A DNA stretch of 64,000 nucleotides from Lysobacter sp. CFH 32150. Lineage in GTDB: Bacteria; Pseudomonadota; Gammaproteobacteria; Xanthomonadales; Xanthomonadaceae. Shown one piece after another: positions 17,383 through 25,452 of this stretch. The notes under the pieces were generated by a model. That model was not told the origin of the DNA. It saw only the letters and a list, made by a program, of their open reading frames with translations, and searched no databases. A program made the translations under genes and the position numbers. Location of the stretch: the NCBI RefSeq assembly GCF_022758295.1, contig NZ_JALDWJ010000008.1, positions 124,001-188,000 of the forward strand, read 5' to 3'. Within the stretch, counting starts at the first letter, position 1. The number at the start of each line of letters is the position of its first letter.

Positions 17383-18966
17383 ATGCAGCACCAGTTCGAA
17401 CTCCAATGGCGACGTGCGCGAGGCCATGAGAACGAGGGAAATCTTGTGGCCGCGAAGGCCATCTACGAGTCCATCCTGAAACTTGAGCCACATCGGCTCT
17501 ATGTGCGCCAGCGCTTGTCTGCAATTGAGCAGGCGATGGGGCACTATCGCGCCTCCCGCGATCACGCCTTGAAGGCGGCCGATGCTGTCAGGAGTGAGCG
17601 GTGGAACGACTTGGCGACGGTGACACGCCGCTTGCTGACCTTTGACGAAGTTGATCTGGTACACGACCTGATCCTGGGCACGGATTGGACTCACCCGGAG
17701 ATCCTTAAAAATTCCGCCATTCTGTCGCAGCACCTGTGGTTGATCGACCATGTCGAGGATGCGCTGCGCTTGATCGAAGTCAGCAGTGTCCGCGCGCCGT
17801 CCAGCCATGTGCTGAGTTATTCCAAGGCCAATGCATTGCGCTATTACGGGCGGATGCGGGAAGCCACCGCCGAATACGAGCGTTGCCTGCAACTGGCACC
17901 GAATTACGCGACCGCGCACTGGTCCTTGGCCTACCACGAAAAATCCAACCCCCCGGGGTCCAGGATCGACAGGATCAAGAAGGCCCAGTTGGCCACCGCA
18001 GAGAACACACTGGATCAAGCGTATCTGTCTTACGCCTTGTTCAAGGAGTACGACGATGCCGGTGAAACCGAGTCCGCTTGGGCGAGCCTGCAAGGAGGCG
18101 CCCGCATCAAGCGCCGGTCCATCCAATATGACTCCGCACTTGAGCAACAAGGTTTCGAGGCATTGCAGCAACTGATGACCGGCGACTTCGCCCGCAGCGA
18201 CGTGCCGGCGGATGCCTCCGCGAGGGTCCCGATCTTCATCGTCGGCATGCCGCGAACCGGCACTACGCTGCTGGAGCGGATCCTCGGCAGCCACAGCCAG
18301 ATAGCGGCGGGCGGAGAGCTGAATGACTTCAACAGCGCCCTATGCTGGGAAGCGGACAGCTTCTTGGGTAGGTTCATGATGCCAAGCATCGTGGAGCAGG
18401 TTCGCAACATCGATTTTGCGCAGGTCGGACGTAACTACCTGCAACGTACGCAAGAGAAGGCCAAAGGGAGTGCATTGCTGATCGACAAGAACCCGCTGAA
18501 CTTCGTCTATGCGGGTTTCATAGGCAAAGCGTTGCCAAACGCGAAGATCATCTGCTTGAACAGGTCGCCAATGGATGCGTGCCTGTCCAACCTGAAAGAG
18601 CTGTTCGGCAGCGATGTGTACGGTTACAGCTACGATCTGACCGAACTCGCCGATCATTACATCCGCTTCAACCGCTTGCGCGAGCACTGGCAGAAGGTCA
18701 TGCCGGAACAGTTCCATGTGGTCGACTATGAAAGCCTTGTGGCCGACCCGCTGGGCACGACCGAACAGGTGATGAAGTTCTGTGGCGTGCCTTTCGAGCC
18801 GGATTGCATCGACATCACCAGGAATGAGGCGCCTGTGTCGACCGCGAGCAGCTCACAGGTCAGGCAGCCGATCAACGCCAAGGGCGTCGAGGCCTGGCGC
18901 AAGTACGCCAAACACCTCGAACCGCTGGAGTCACGCATCCGGGAATCGCTCCCGTCCCTGCGGTAG
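17383..18966 (+). CDS. TPR-repeat sulfotransferase (copy 2)
   Basis: 527 residues with an N-terminal TPR half (SKANALRYYGRMREATAEYE is a clear unit) and a C-terminal PAPS sulfotransferase domain: IFIVGMPRTGTTLLER near residue 285, ICLNRSPMDACLSNLKELFG for 3'-phosphate binding. Cytosolic by lack of a signal peptide. An AGAAGGA sequence shortly upstream supports ATG 17383. The acceptor is not known; the TPR half is the natural substrate- or partner-binding part. It sits between receptor copy 2 and sulfotransferase copy 3, all on the plus strand. Confidence 0.88.
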   Translation: MQHQFELQWRRARGHENEGNLVAAKAIYESILKLEPHRLYVRQRLSAIEQAMGHYRASRDHALKAADAVRSERWNDLATVTRRLLTFDEVDLVHDLILGTDWTHPEILKNSAILSQHLWLIDHVEDALRLIEVSSVRAPSSHVLSYSKANALRYYGRMREATAEYERCLQLAPNYATAHWSLAYHEKSNPPGSRIDRIKKAQLATAENTLDQAYLSYALFKEYDDAGETESAWASLQGGARIKRRSIQYDSALEQQGFEALQQLMTGDFARSDVPADASARVPIFIVGMPRTGTTLLERILGSHSQIAAGGELNDFNSALCWEADSFLGRFMMPSIVEQVRNIDFAQVGRNYLQRTQEKAKGSALLIDKNPLNFVYAGFIGKALPNAKIICLNRSPMDACLSNLKELFGSDVYGYSYDLTELADHYIRFNRLREHWQKVMPEQFHVVDYESLVADPLGTTEQVMKFCGVPFEPDCIDITRNEAPVSTASSSQVRQPINAKGVEAWRKYAKHLEPLESRIRESLPSLR

Positions 18967-19006
18967 CATTCCGGCGCATCACGGTTGATGCAGCGGAGAG
19001 CCGGCC

Positions 19007-20569
19007 TTGTCCCAACAGCAGCGTGGCCAATCCCTGTGGCAACAGGCGGAACTGCATGCCAGCAGGAAGGAGTGGCCGCAGGCGATCGCGTGCTTCAAGG
19101 CATTGTTGGTGCAGTCTCCGGAGGATCCGAAGGTCCTCGTCCAGCTGTCCTACATCGAATCGCTTGCCGGCCACTACCGCGCGGCACGCGACTACGCCCT
19201 GCGTGCCCAACGTGCCAAACCGCGCGACCCGGCGGTGATGCGCGAGCTGGTCGCGCGCCTGCGGACATTCAATGCCGCCGAAGCGCTGCATGACAGCGTC
19301 GAGCAGCTGAAGCCGTTGGACCGTGTCCCGATTCCCTTGATCCTGGTGTGCGCCGCGCAGTACAGCTACCTCAATGAACAGGAGCGGGCGCTTGCCCTGC
19401 TCGACGAGGCTCGACGCGGCGATCCTGACTACCCTGCGACGCTGTTGGCACGCGGACAGGTCCTGATGTACCTCGGGCGCTTCGACGAGGCCGAGGCAGA
19501 TGTGCTCCGCTGCATGCGTCGCGCGCCCGAGCTTGCGCAAGCCTGGTGGCTGCTGTCGAGATTGCGCAAGCAGACCGAGGCATCGAATCATGTCGAGCAG
19601 ATTCGCACCCAGCTGCAACGACCTGGCCGCAAACCTGCAGAGATCGCATTACTCGCGGATGCGCTGCACAAGGAGTTGGATGACCTCGGTCAGCATGCCG
19701 ATGCATGGGCCGCGCTAGAGCAGGCCTGCAAGGCAAAGCGTTCGACGCTGGACTATCGTGCCGAGGACTCTCGTGCACTGGTGGCGGCGCTCACCGGCTT
19801 GCCGGCGCCTCTCATTCCTGTTTCGCCGGTACGGGAAAACGATTCGCGCACGCCGATCTTCATCGTCGGCATGCATCGTTCGGGCACCACATTGCTCGAG
19901 CAATTGCTGGATGGGCACAGCGAGGTGCACGGAGTCGGGGAGCTTTACGACTTCACCAGCCAGATGCGTTATGCGACCGACCATCATTGCCGCGGCGTCA
20001 TCGATGCGACGATCGTGGAAAGGTCGCAGGGGATCGATCTCGATGCCGTTGGCGCAGGCTACCTGAAGGGCATGGAGTGGCGGTTGGGGAAGGAAAGGTT
20101 CTTCACCGACAAGCTGCCGTCGAACTTCCTCAATATCGGTTTCATCTGCAGGGCATTGCCGCAGGCGAAGATACTGCACATGGTGCGGGATCCCATCGAA
20201 ACCTGTTTCTCGAATCTCCGGGAGCTGTTTTCGGACGCCAACCCGTATTCCTATGATCAGCTGGAACTGGCGGATTTTTTCAAGCAGTACAAGCAGCTGA
20301 TGGCGCACTGGCACCAGGCCTATCCTGGCCGGATTCTGGATGTGCACTATGCGGAACTGACTCGCGATCCAGAGGCCGTCTTGCGTGAAGTGTGCGCGTT
20401 CTGCGGGATGGAATTCGAGCCAGCGATGCTGGAGTTGCAACAACGAACGCGCGGGGTCGCGACGGCGAGCGCGGTGCAGGTGCGGGACAAGGTGATTGCC
20501 CGTGAGCAGCCGAAGTGGGCGCCCTACGCGGAGTATCTGCAGCCGTTGATTCAGGCGCTGCAGGCCTGA
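19007..20569 (+). CDS. TPR-repeat sulfotransferase (copy 3)
   Basis: 520 residues, homologous to copies 1 and 2. TPR units fill the first 270 residues; the sulfotransferase half has IFIVGMHRSGTTLLEQ near residue 285, with His-Ser replacing Pro-Arg-Thr in the phosphosulfate loop, and LHMVRDPIETCFSNLRELF as the 3'-phosphate motif. The start is TTG at 19007, supported by CGGAGAG (18994-19000) 6 bases upstream. It lies 40 bases after copy 2 and is probably cotranscribed. The changed P-loop suggests a different acceptor or partner from copies 1 and 2. Confidence 0.86.
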   Translation: MSQQQRGQSLWQQAELHASRKEWPQAIACFKALLVQSPEDPKVLVQLSYIESLAGHYRAARDYALRAQRAKPRDPAVMRELVARLRTFNAAEALHDSVEQLKPLDRVPIPLILVCAAQYSYLNEQERALALLDEARRGDPDYPATLLARGQVLMYLGRFDEAEADVLRCMRRAPELAQAWWLLSRLRKQTEASNHVEQIRTQLQRPGRKPAEIALLADALHKELDDLGQHADAWAALEQACKAKRSTLDYRAEDSRALVAALTGLPAPLIPVSPVRENDSRTPIFIVGMHRSGTTLLEQLLDGHSEVHGVGELYDFTSQMRYATDHHCRGVIDATIVERSQGIDLDAVGAGYLKGMEWRLGKERFFTDKLPSNFLNIGFICRALPQAKILHMVRDPIETCFSNLRELFSDANPYSYDQLELADFFKQYKQLMAHWHQAYPGRILDVHYAELTRDPEAVLREVCAFCGMEFEPAMLELQQRTRGVATASAVQVRDKVIAREQPKWAPYAEYLQPLIQALQA

Positions 20570-20617
20570 GCAAATATCCGTGCATGGGGCACGCAAGCAT
20601 AGCGTGCGTTGTGTGGC

Positions 20618-21466
20618 TTACAGGTCCTGCTCGTAACGCACGTAAGGCACGGTGCCCTGTTCATCACCATTCGCATCCGCCGGGGCGAACGGGTTCTTGC
20701 CACGAGTGACGACGTTGTCTGCGCCGACTGTGAGCTGCCCGCTCCACGGGGTGCGCCAGGTGAGGCCGAGGCCGAGGCCTTGCCATTGGTTCGATTGCCC
20801 CGGTACGTCGATCACGCGGCCGACGATGTTGCCGCTGAAGGGGCCAAAGCCGCCGCCGACGCTCAGGCTCTTGATGTTCCAGCGATCGGAGAGGGCCGGG
20901 TCGTCGGTCGAGACCAGGCGCGCCTTGGCGACGGTGCCACCGATGGTGACGAAGCCTTCGCGCCCAAAATTCTTCTGGCCGTACACCGTGAGGTCGTTCT
21001 GCTCGACCTTTCCGCCTTTGCCAGTCGGACTGAGCCACGCGGGCAGGGTGTCCTGGCCGGTGCCAAGGTTCAGACCGAGTTTGTTACCGGAGCGGCTGAA
21101 GGCAGTGCCAGCGCTGAGGCGGCGACTGCCGACGTCGTTGTTGTCGCCAAGCGAAGCCAGCATGCAGTGATTGGCCAGGTTACCGATCGCGGCGCTGGCG
21201 ATACCAGTCTTGCGGTCGCACAACAGGCCCAGCGAATCGCCGGCGCCCAGGCCGAAAGTCGCGTCGAGGGTGCCGGCGTTGAAGCGCAGGCTCGTGCCGA
21301 TCTTCGCTTCACTGGCCGGTTCCAGCAGCAGGACAGCTTCGACCTTGCCGCTGGCCTGATTCCAGACCGGTAGTTCGACTGTGTTGCGCGATTGCGCATG
21401 CACGCCCGACAGCGCCGACAGGGCGAGGCTAGCGCTGATCAGCAATTGGCGTGGTAGCAGTCGCAT
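20618..21466 (-). CDS. Secreted protein of unknown function, probably outer-membrane or beta-rich
   Basis: 282 residues, not recognised. A signal peptide (MRLLPRQLLISASLALSALS, cleavage near VHAQ) is clear. The mature part alternates polar and hydrophobic residues, is rich in Gly, Asn, Asp and Thr, contains two isolated cysteines (LLCDRK and NHCMLA) and ends YVRYEQDL, all compatible with a small beta-barrel or beta-sandwich, though no family motif was seen. It lies between the sulfotransferase cluster and hslO, on the hslO strand but about 106 bases downstream of it. Confidence 0.65.
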   Translation of the reverse strand: MRLLPRQLLISASLALSALSGVHAQSRNTVELPVWNQASGKVEAVLLLEPASEAKIGTSLRFNAGTLDATFGLGAGDSLGLLCDRKTGIASAAIGNLANHCMLASLGDNNDVGSRRLSAGTAFSRSGNKLGLNLGTGQDTLPAWLSPTGKGGKVEQNDLTVYGQKNFGREGFVTIGGTVAKARLVSTDDPALSDRWNIKSLSVGGGFGPFSGNIVGRVIDVPGQSNQWQGLGLGLTWRTPWSGQLTVGADNVVTRGKNPFAPADANGDEQGTVPYVRYEQDL

Positions 21467-21572
21467 GGCGTGTCTGAGACCGGGAGGACTAAGGGAAGTT
21501 CCTCGGGTTCGTATGGGTTGATCCTATCCGATTTATGTTTCCTTAACAATCAGGAATTGCGCGAACCAGTGC

Positions 21573-22475
21573 TCATTGCAGCCGTTCCGGGGCTGGAGCG
21601 TGGGGCATTGGGGGAGCGAACAGGGCGACGACTTCGTCGGCGTTGAAGTGGTACCCCTGCCCACAAAACTCGCAACGAATTTCGGCGTGGCCGTCGGCCA
21701 CGGCGGCGTTCGCCTCGACCTCGCCAAGCGACTGCAGCATGGCCTCGACCCGCTCACGCGAGCAGGAGCAGGCGAAGCGCAGGCGTCGTTGGGCCAGGAC
21801 TTCCGGGGCATCCTCATGGAACAGCCGGTGCAGCAGGGTGGCCGCTGGCCAGGCCAGCAGTTCGGCCGGAGCCAGGGTGTCGAACAAGGCGCCAGCGCGG
21901 GTCCAGCCATCGGCATCGCCTTCGTCGCCGGGGAGTTTTTGCAGCATCAGGCCGGCGACGCGTTCGCCGTCGGCAGCCAGCAGCAGTCGGGTCGGTAGTT
22001 GCTCCGATTGCCGGAAATAGCCCTCGAACGCGCCCGCCAGATGGTCTGCGTCCAGCGATACCAGCCCCTGGTAACGCTGCGGGTCGCGCCCGCTCAGCGA
22101 GGGATTCTCGATGGTGATGGCGAGGATCGGGTCGGCACCGAGGTCACGCAGGTCCTGCGGCGGTGGCGCGGCTTCGTCGAACTGGGCGATGCCGCGCAGC
22201 GTGCCGGCCGCGGTGCATTCGGCGAACAGGGTGCGCAGCGCCCCGTGGCCGCGCAGTTGGATCGAGAGCCGGCCGTCGACCTTGGCGTGACCGGTGAACA
22301 GCGCCGCCGCGACACAGGTTTCACCTAGCAGCTGTGCCAGGCGTTCCGGATAGTCGGCGCGGGCGCGGATCTGCCGCCAGGTTTCCTCCAGATGCACGTG
22401 GACGCCACGCACGCCGGCGTGGGGCAGCAGGAAGCGGGTGAGGGTGTCGCGGTCGTCGGTATGGGGTTCGGTCAT
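21573..22475 (-). CDS. hslO: Redox-regulated chaperone Hsp33
   Basis: 300 residues, the family length. The N-terminal domain begins with TRFLLPHAGVRGVHVHLEETW and carries LRGHGALRTLFAE; the C-terminal redox switch holds four zinc-binding cysteines as CSC and, 31 residues later, CEFC (EIRCEFCGQGYHF). Under oxidative stress zinc release unfolds the linker and activates holdase function in the cytosol. The gene appears to be alone on its strand; mtgA is divergent 79 bases away. Confidence 0.95.
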   Translation of the reverse strand: MTEPHTDDRDTLTRFLLPHAGVRGVHVHLEETWRQIRARADYPERLAQLLGETCVAAALFTGHAKVDGRLSIQLRGHGALRTLFAECTAAGTLRGIAQFDEAAPPPQDLRDLGADPILAITIENPSLSGRDPQRYQGLVSLDADHLAGAFEGYFRQSEQLPTRLLLAADGERVAGLMLQKLPGDEGDADGWTRAGALFDTLAPAELLAWPAATLLHRLFHEDAPEVLAQRRLRFACSCSRERVEAMLQSLGEVEANAAVADGHAEIRCEFCGQGYHFNADEVVALFAPPMPHAPAPERLQ

Positions 22476-22554
22476 GGATTCGGGACGAATAGCTGCCTGC
22501 GGCGGCGTGGCATCTTGGATAATGCGCGCCGCACTGCAGTGACGGAAAGATGGC

Positions 22555-23361
22555 GTGAGAGATGGGGATGAGGTGAACGAAGCTCAAGCAGGTGGCGCAC
22601 GAGCGAGGCGTGGGTCGCGGCCACGGCGTCGCTGGCTGCGCTGGGGGTTGGCGCTGCCGTTGTTGTGCATGTTGGCGACGACGCTGCAGGTGCTGGTGCT
22701 GCGTTTCGTCGATCCGCCGTTCTCGGCCTTCATGCTTTCGCGCCAGCTGGATGCGGTGGGCGAGGGCGACTGGATGTTCCGGGCTGCCTACGATTGGCGC
22801 GACCTGGATGAGATCGCGCCGAGCCTGCCGGTGGCGCTGGTCGCTGCCGAGGACCAGAATTTCGCCAGCCACCACGGCTTCGACTTCAAGGCGATCGAGA
22901 AGGCCCGCGCGCACAACGAACGCATGGTCGCGCGTGCGGAAAAGCGCAATACACCGGTTCGTCGGCTGCGCGGTGCCAGCACGATCAGCCAGCAGCTGGC
23001 GAAGAACCTGTTTCTGTGGAAGGGCCAGGGCGTGACACGCTGGGCGCGAAAAGGGCTCGAAGCCTGGTACACGCTGTTGATCGAGACGCTGTGGCCGAAG
23101 CGTCGCATCATCGAGGTCTATGCCAACGTCGTTGAATTCGGCGATGGCATCTACGGTGCACAGGCGGCCGCCCGCAGTTTCTTCCACAAGGATGCCGCGC
23201 GCTTGTCAGCGGCCGAATGCGCGCGGTTGGCGGCGGTGCTGCCGAACCCGAAGCGCTACAACGCCGCGCGTCCCGGGCCTTACGTGCAGCGCCGCAGCAA
23301 TGCCATCCAGCGACAGATGCGTCACATCGGAGGCGCGGGTTACCTGCGCACGCTCGAATGA
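22555..23361 (+). CDS. mtgA: Monofunctional biosynthetic peptidoglycan transglycosylase
   Basis: 268 residues with a basic cytoplasmic tail, a single membrane anchor (about residues 30-52) and a GT51 glycosyltransferase domain. The catalytic Glu lies in [15 protein letters not shown] near residue 98 and the second motif is [36 protein letters not shown] follows. It polymerises lipid II into glycan strands on the periplasmic face. GTG starts at 22555 and 22573 are both possible; the first has GGAAAG at 22543-22548. The 3' end overlaps the convergent aquaporin gene by 22 bases. Confidence 0.93.
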   Translation: MRDGDEVNEAQAGGARARRGSRPRRRWLRWGLALPLLCMLATTLQVLVLRFVDPPFSAFMLSRQLDAVGEGDWMFRAAYDWRDLDEIAPSLPVALVAAEDQNFASHHGFDFKAIEKARAHNERMVARAEKRNTPVRRLRGASTISQQLAKNLFLWKGQGVTRWARKGLEAWYTLLIETLWPKRRIIEVYANVVEFGDGIYGAQAAARSFFHKDAARLSAAECARLAAVLPNPKRYNAARPGPYVQRRSNAIQRQMRHIGGAGYLRTLE

Positions 23362-24011
23362 GCCGGCAATAACGCACGCGCAGCCAGCACGGCGAGCGCA
23401 GCGCCCACGAGTTGCGCGGCGATGAACGCAGGCGCGTCGATGGGACGAATGCCTGCAAAAGTCTGGGTGAGCGAACGTGCCAGCGTCACTGCCGGATTTG
23501 CGAACGAGGTGCTGGCGGTGAACCAGTAAGCGGCGAAGATGTAACTCGCCACCAGCGCCGGCACCGCGCGTTCGCGGAATCGTATGCCGAGCACGATCGT
23601 CAGCAGCAGGCCGAACGTGGCGACGCCTTCGCTCAACCACTGCGCGACTCCGGTACGCACATGATCGCCAGGTTGCCACAGCGCGATATCGAACATCGCA
23701 TGCGCGAGCAGCACGCCGAGCACCGCGCCGGCCACCTGCACGCATACCATCGCTGCCAGCGACGCCGGCAGTGCTTCGCCGCGCAGCTTCATCGCCAGCG
23801 TCACCGCCGGATTGAAATGCGCTCCGGAGATTGGCCCGAACAGGACGATCAGCACGTACAGGCCACCGGCGGTCGCCGCAGCGTTCGCCAGCAGGGCGAT
23901 CGCGGCGTTTCCGTTCGCCAGGCGCTCGCCCATGATCCCACTGCCGACCACGATCGCGAGCAGCAGCAAGGTGCCGAGAAACTCGGCAAGCAACACCTTG
24001 CGTGCGTTCAT
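23340..24011 (-). CDS. aqpS: Aquaglyceroporin of the arsenic operon (AqpS-like)
   Basis: 223 residues with six membrane helices and two half-helices carrying the NPA signatures ([11 protein letters not shown] and [13 protein letters not shown]), so an intact major intrinsic protein channel. Its position as last gene of arsR-arsI-arsC, overlapping arsC by 4 bases, matches known AqpS channels in which arsenite made by ArsC flows out down its gradient, replacing an ArsB or Acr3 pump. The channel family and operon are seen directly; the arsenite role is inferred from context. Confidence 0.85.
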   Translation of the reverse strand: MNARKVLLAEFLGTLLLLAIVVGSGIMGERLANGNAAIALLANAAATAGGLYVLIVLFGPISGAHFNPAVTLAMKLRGEALPASLAAMVCVQVAGAVLGVLLAHAMFDIALWQPGDHVRTGVAQWLSEGVATFGLLLTIVLGIRFRERAVPALVASYIFAAYWFTASTSFANPAVTLARSLTQTFAGIRPIDAPAFIAAQLVGAALAVLAARALLPAHSSVRR

Positions 24012-24505
24012 GCAGTCCGGCCGATAGTGCGGATTTCCTGCTGCTGCGCGAGTCGGTCGAGCTTGTCGAGCGGCAACGCCAAGAGCAGTTCAACGCGCTT
24101 GCGCAGCACGGCGAACGCGGCGACGAAAGCATGCCGGCGCGCATCCTCGTCACCCTCGACACCTACGGGGTCTTCTACGCCCCAGTGCGCCGTCGTCGGC
24201 CCTCCCAGCCATGCCGGGCATGCTTCGCCGGCGGCGTTGTCGCAGACGGTGATGACCATGTCCATCACCGGCGCGTCGGGTTCGGCGAATTCGTCCCAGC
24301 TCTTGCTGCGCAGTTGCGTGGTGTCGTAGCCGAGTTTCGCCGCCAGTTCCGCGGCCATCGGCTGTACCTTGCCGCTGGGGTGGCTGCCGGCGCTGAAGGC
24401 GCGGAAGCGGCCCTTGCCGAGTACGTTGAGCAAGGCTTCGGCCATCACGCTCCGGGCAGAGTTGCCGGTGCAGAGAAAAAGCACGTTGTAGATGCGATCG
24501 GTCAT
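24008..24505 (-). CDS. arsC: Thioredoxin-type arsenate reductase ArsC (LMW phosphatase fold)
   Basis: 165 residues from the ATG at 24505; a longer in-frame extension lacks conservation and would run into arsI. The N-terminal VLFLCTGNSARS is the CX5R phosphate loop with the nucleophilic Cys; VITVCDNAAGEACPAW supplies the second and third redox cysteines, and HWGVEDPVG the catalytic Asp. The enzyme reduces arsenate to arsenite using a cysteine relay reset by thioredoxin. It overlaps aqpS by 4 bases and starts 31 bases after arsI, so it is part of one operon. Confidence 0.92.
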   Translation of the reverse strand: MTDRIYNVLFLCTGNSARSVMAEALLNVLGKGRFRAFSAGSHPSGKVQPMAAELAAKLGYDTTQLRSKSWDEFAEPDAPVMDMVITVCDNAAGEACPAWLGGPTTAHWGVEDPVGVEGDEDARRHAFVAAFAVLRKRVELLLALPLDKLDRLAQQQEIRTIGRTA

Positions 24506-24536
24506 AAGGTGGTATCGGTTATCGACTGTGGGTTCG

Positions 24537-25061
24537 TCAGGCGCAGCAGGCGCTTTTGCCCGCTGCAGGAATCTGGTCGGCGGGGGCGACGCTGCAGCTT
24601 GGCGCACAACTGTTTCCGTCGGACGGCGTCACGGACGCGGGTCCGCAGCACGTGTCGCGCGCGACTGCCACACCGGTGGGATCGGCATAATAGGTGGTCG
24701 CGCCGCCATGGGTATGGAAGCTCTCCCAGCGCACGCCCTGTGGATCCTCCGCCCACAATTTGTCCGAGCGCGCGTAGCAGCAGGTGGTGCCGGCTTCGGC
24801 CAGCGTCACCGCATCGGCTGCTTGCAGGCGTGCCCCAATCGCCGCGAGTGCCTCGGGGGTTTCCGCCTGCAATCCGAGATGGGCGATGCCGGTTTCATCG
24901 GACTTGCCGGTGGAGATCGCGAAATTGATGCGCGGATCGTCGAGCATCCACTTCGCGTAATCGTCTTTGGTAACAATCGGTTGCGCGCCGAACAGCTGCG
25001 AGTAGAAGCGGATGTTCTGGTCGAGATCGGCAACGTGGATGTGGACGTGGAAGCGGTTCAT
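24537..25061 (-). CDS. arsI: ArsI/CadI-type VOC dioxygenase (organoarsenical C-As lyase)
   Basis: 174 residues of vicinal-oxygen-chelate fold starting MNRFHVHIHV. Putative iron ligands are a His in the first strand, His61 (GIAHLG) and Glu113 (GVRWESF); the vicinal pair Cys94-Cys95 (TTCCYA) is the hallmark that binds trivalent arsenic in ArsI. Known ArsI enzymes cleave the C-As bond of methylarsenite or trivalent roxarsone, giving arsenite. The tail is Cys-rich (two CC pairs plus two single Cys), unusual and possibly a metalloid trap. The start overlaps the last base of arsR. CadI, a cadmium-induced relative, is the alternative name. Confidence 0.88.
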   Translation of the reverse strand: MNRFHVHIHVADLDQNIRFYSQLFGAQPIVTKDDYAKWMLDDPRINFAISTGKSDETGIAHLGLQAETPEALAAIGARLQAADAVTLAEAGTTCCYARSDKLWAEDPQGVRWESFHTHGGATTYYADPTGVAVARDTCCGPASVTPSDGNSCAPSCSVAPADQIPAAGKSACCA

Positions 25062-25387
25062 CAGCAACTCCTGCAGTCGGTGGCAAGTTCCGGCGCACAG
25101 GCGGCGCCGGCACAACAGTTCTCGGTGAGATAGGCGAGCAGAGCGTTCATCCGTGAGAAATCGGCGCGGACGCGGATGACGCGGCCTTCCCGCGCATCGC
25201 TGACCAGATCGGCCGCACGCAGCACGTTGAGGTGGGCGCTGAGCGTGGCGGGTGGCACGTCGAGGCGTTCGCGCAATTCGCCCACAGCCAGACCCTCGGG
25301 GCCGGCTTCGACCAAGGCGCGGAAGGCGGCCAACCGGGTGGGCTGGGCGAGGGCGGACAGGGCGTCGACAGCGTTCATGTGGTCCAT
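25061..25387 (-). CDS. arsR: ArsR-family metalloid-responsive repressor
   Basis: 108 residues with a winged helix (LRERLDVPPATLSAHLNVLRAADLV region). The classical ELCVCDL sensor in the recognition helix is absent; instead cysteines sit at the C-terminus (Cys91, 92, 97, 105, 108 in NCCAGAACAPELATDCRSC), as in ArsR types that sense As(III) or methyl-As(III) with C-terminal thiols. First gene of the operon, overlapping arsI by one base, with a perfect dyad directly upstream, so autoregulation is likely. ATG 25387 and ATG 25378 are both possible. Confidence 0.92.
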   Translation of the reverse strand: MDHMNAVDALSALAQPTRLAAFRALVEAGPEGLAVGELRERLDVPPATLSAHLNVLRAADLVSDAREGRVIRVRADFSRMNALLAYLTENCCAGAACAPELATDCRSC

Positions 25388-25393
25388 GATTCT

Positions 25394-25421
25394 ATATTTC
25401 CGAAATTATGGAAATATGTCA
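25394..25421 (-). promoter_or_regulatory. arsR operator/promoter
   Basis: A perfect 8-bp inverted repeat ATATTTCC-8 nt-GGAAATAT (25394-25417) begins 7 bases upstream of the arsR start. On the minus strand TTGACA (25421-25416) is a perfect -35 overlapping the dyad, so the repressor would block RNA polymerase. The -10 is uncertain (AAATAT at 17 nt, or TATAGA at 20 nt spacing), and the transcript would have almost no leader. Confidence 0.7.
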
Positions 25422-25452
25422 ACAACCCGGGACGACTGGCTACCATCGCGGC

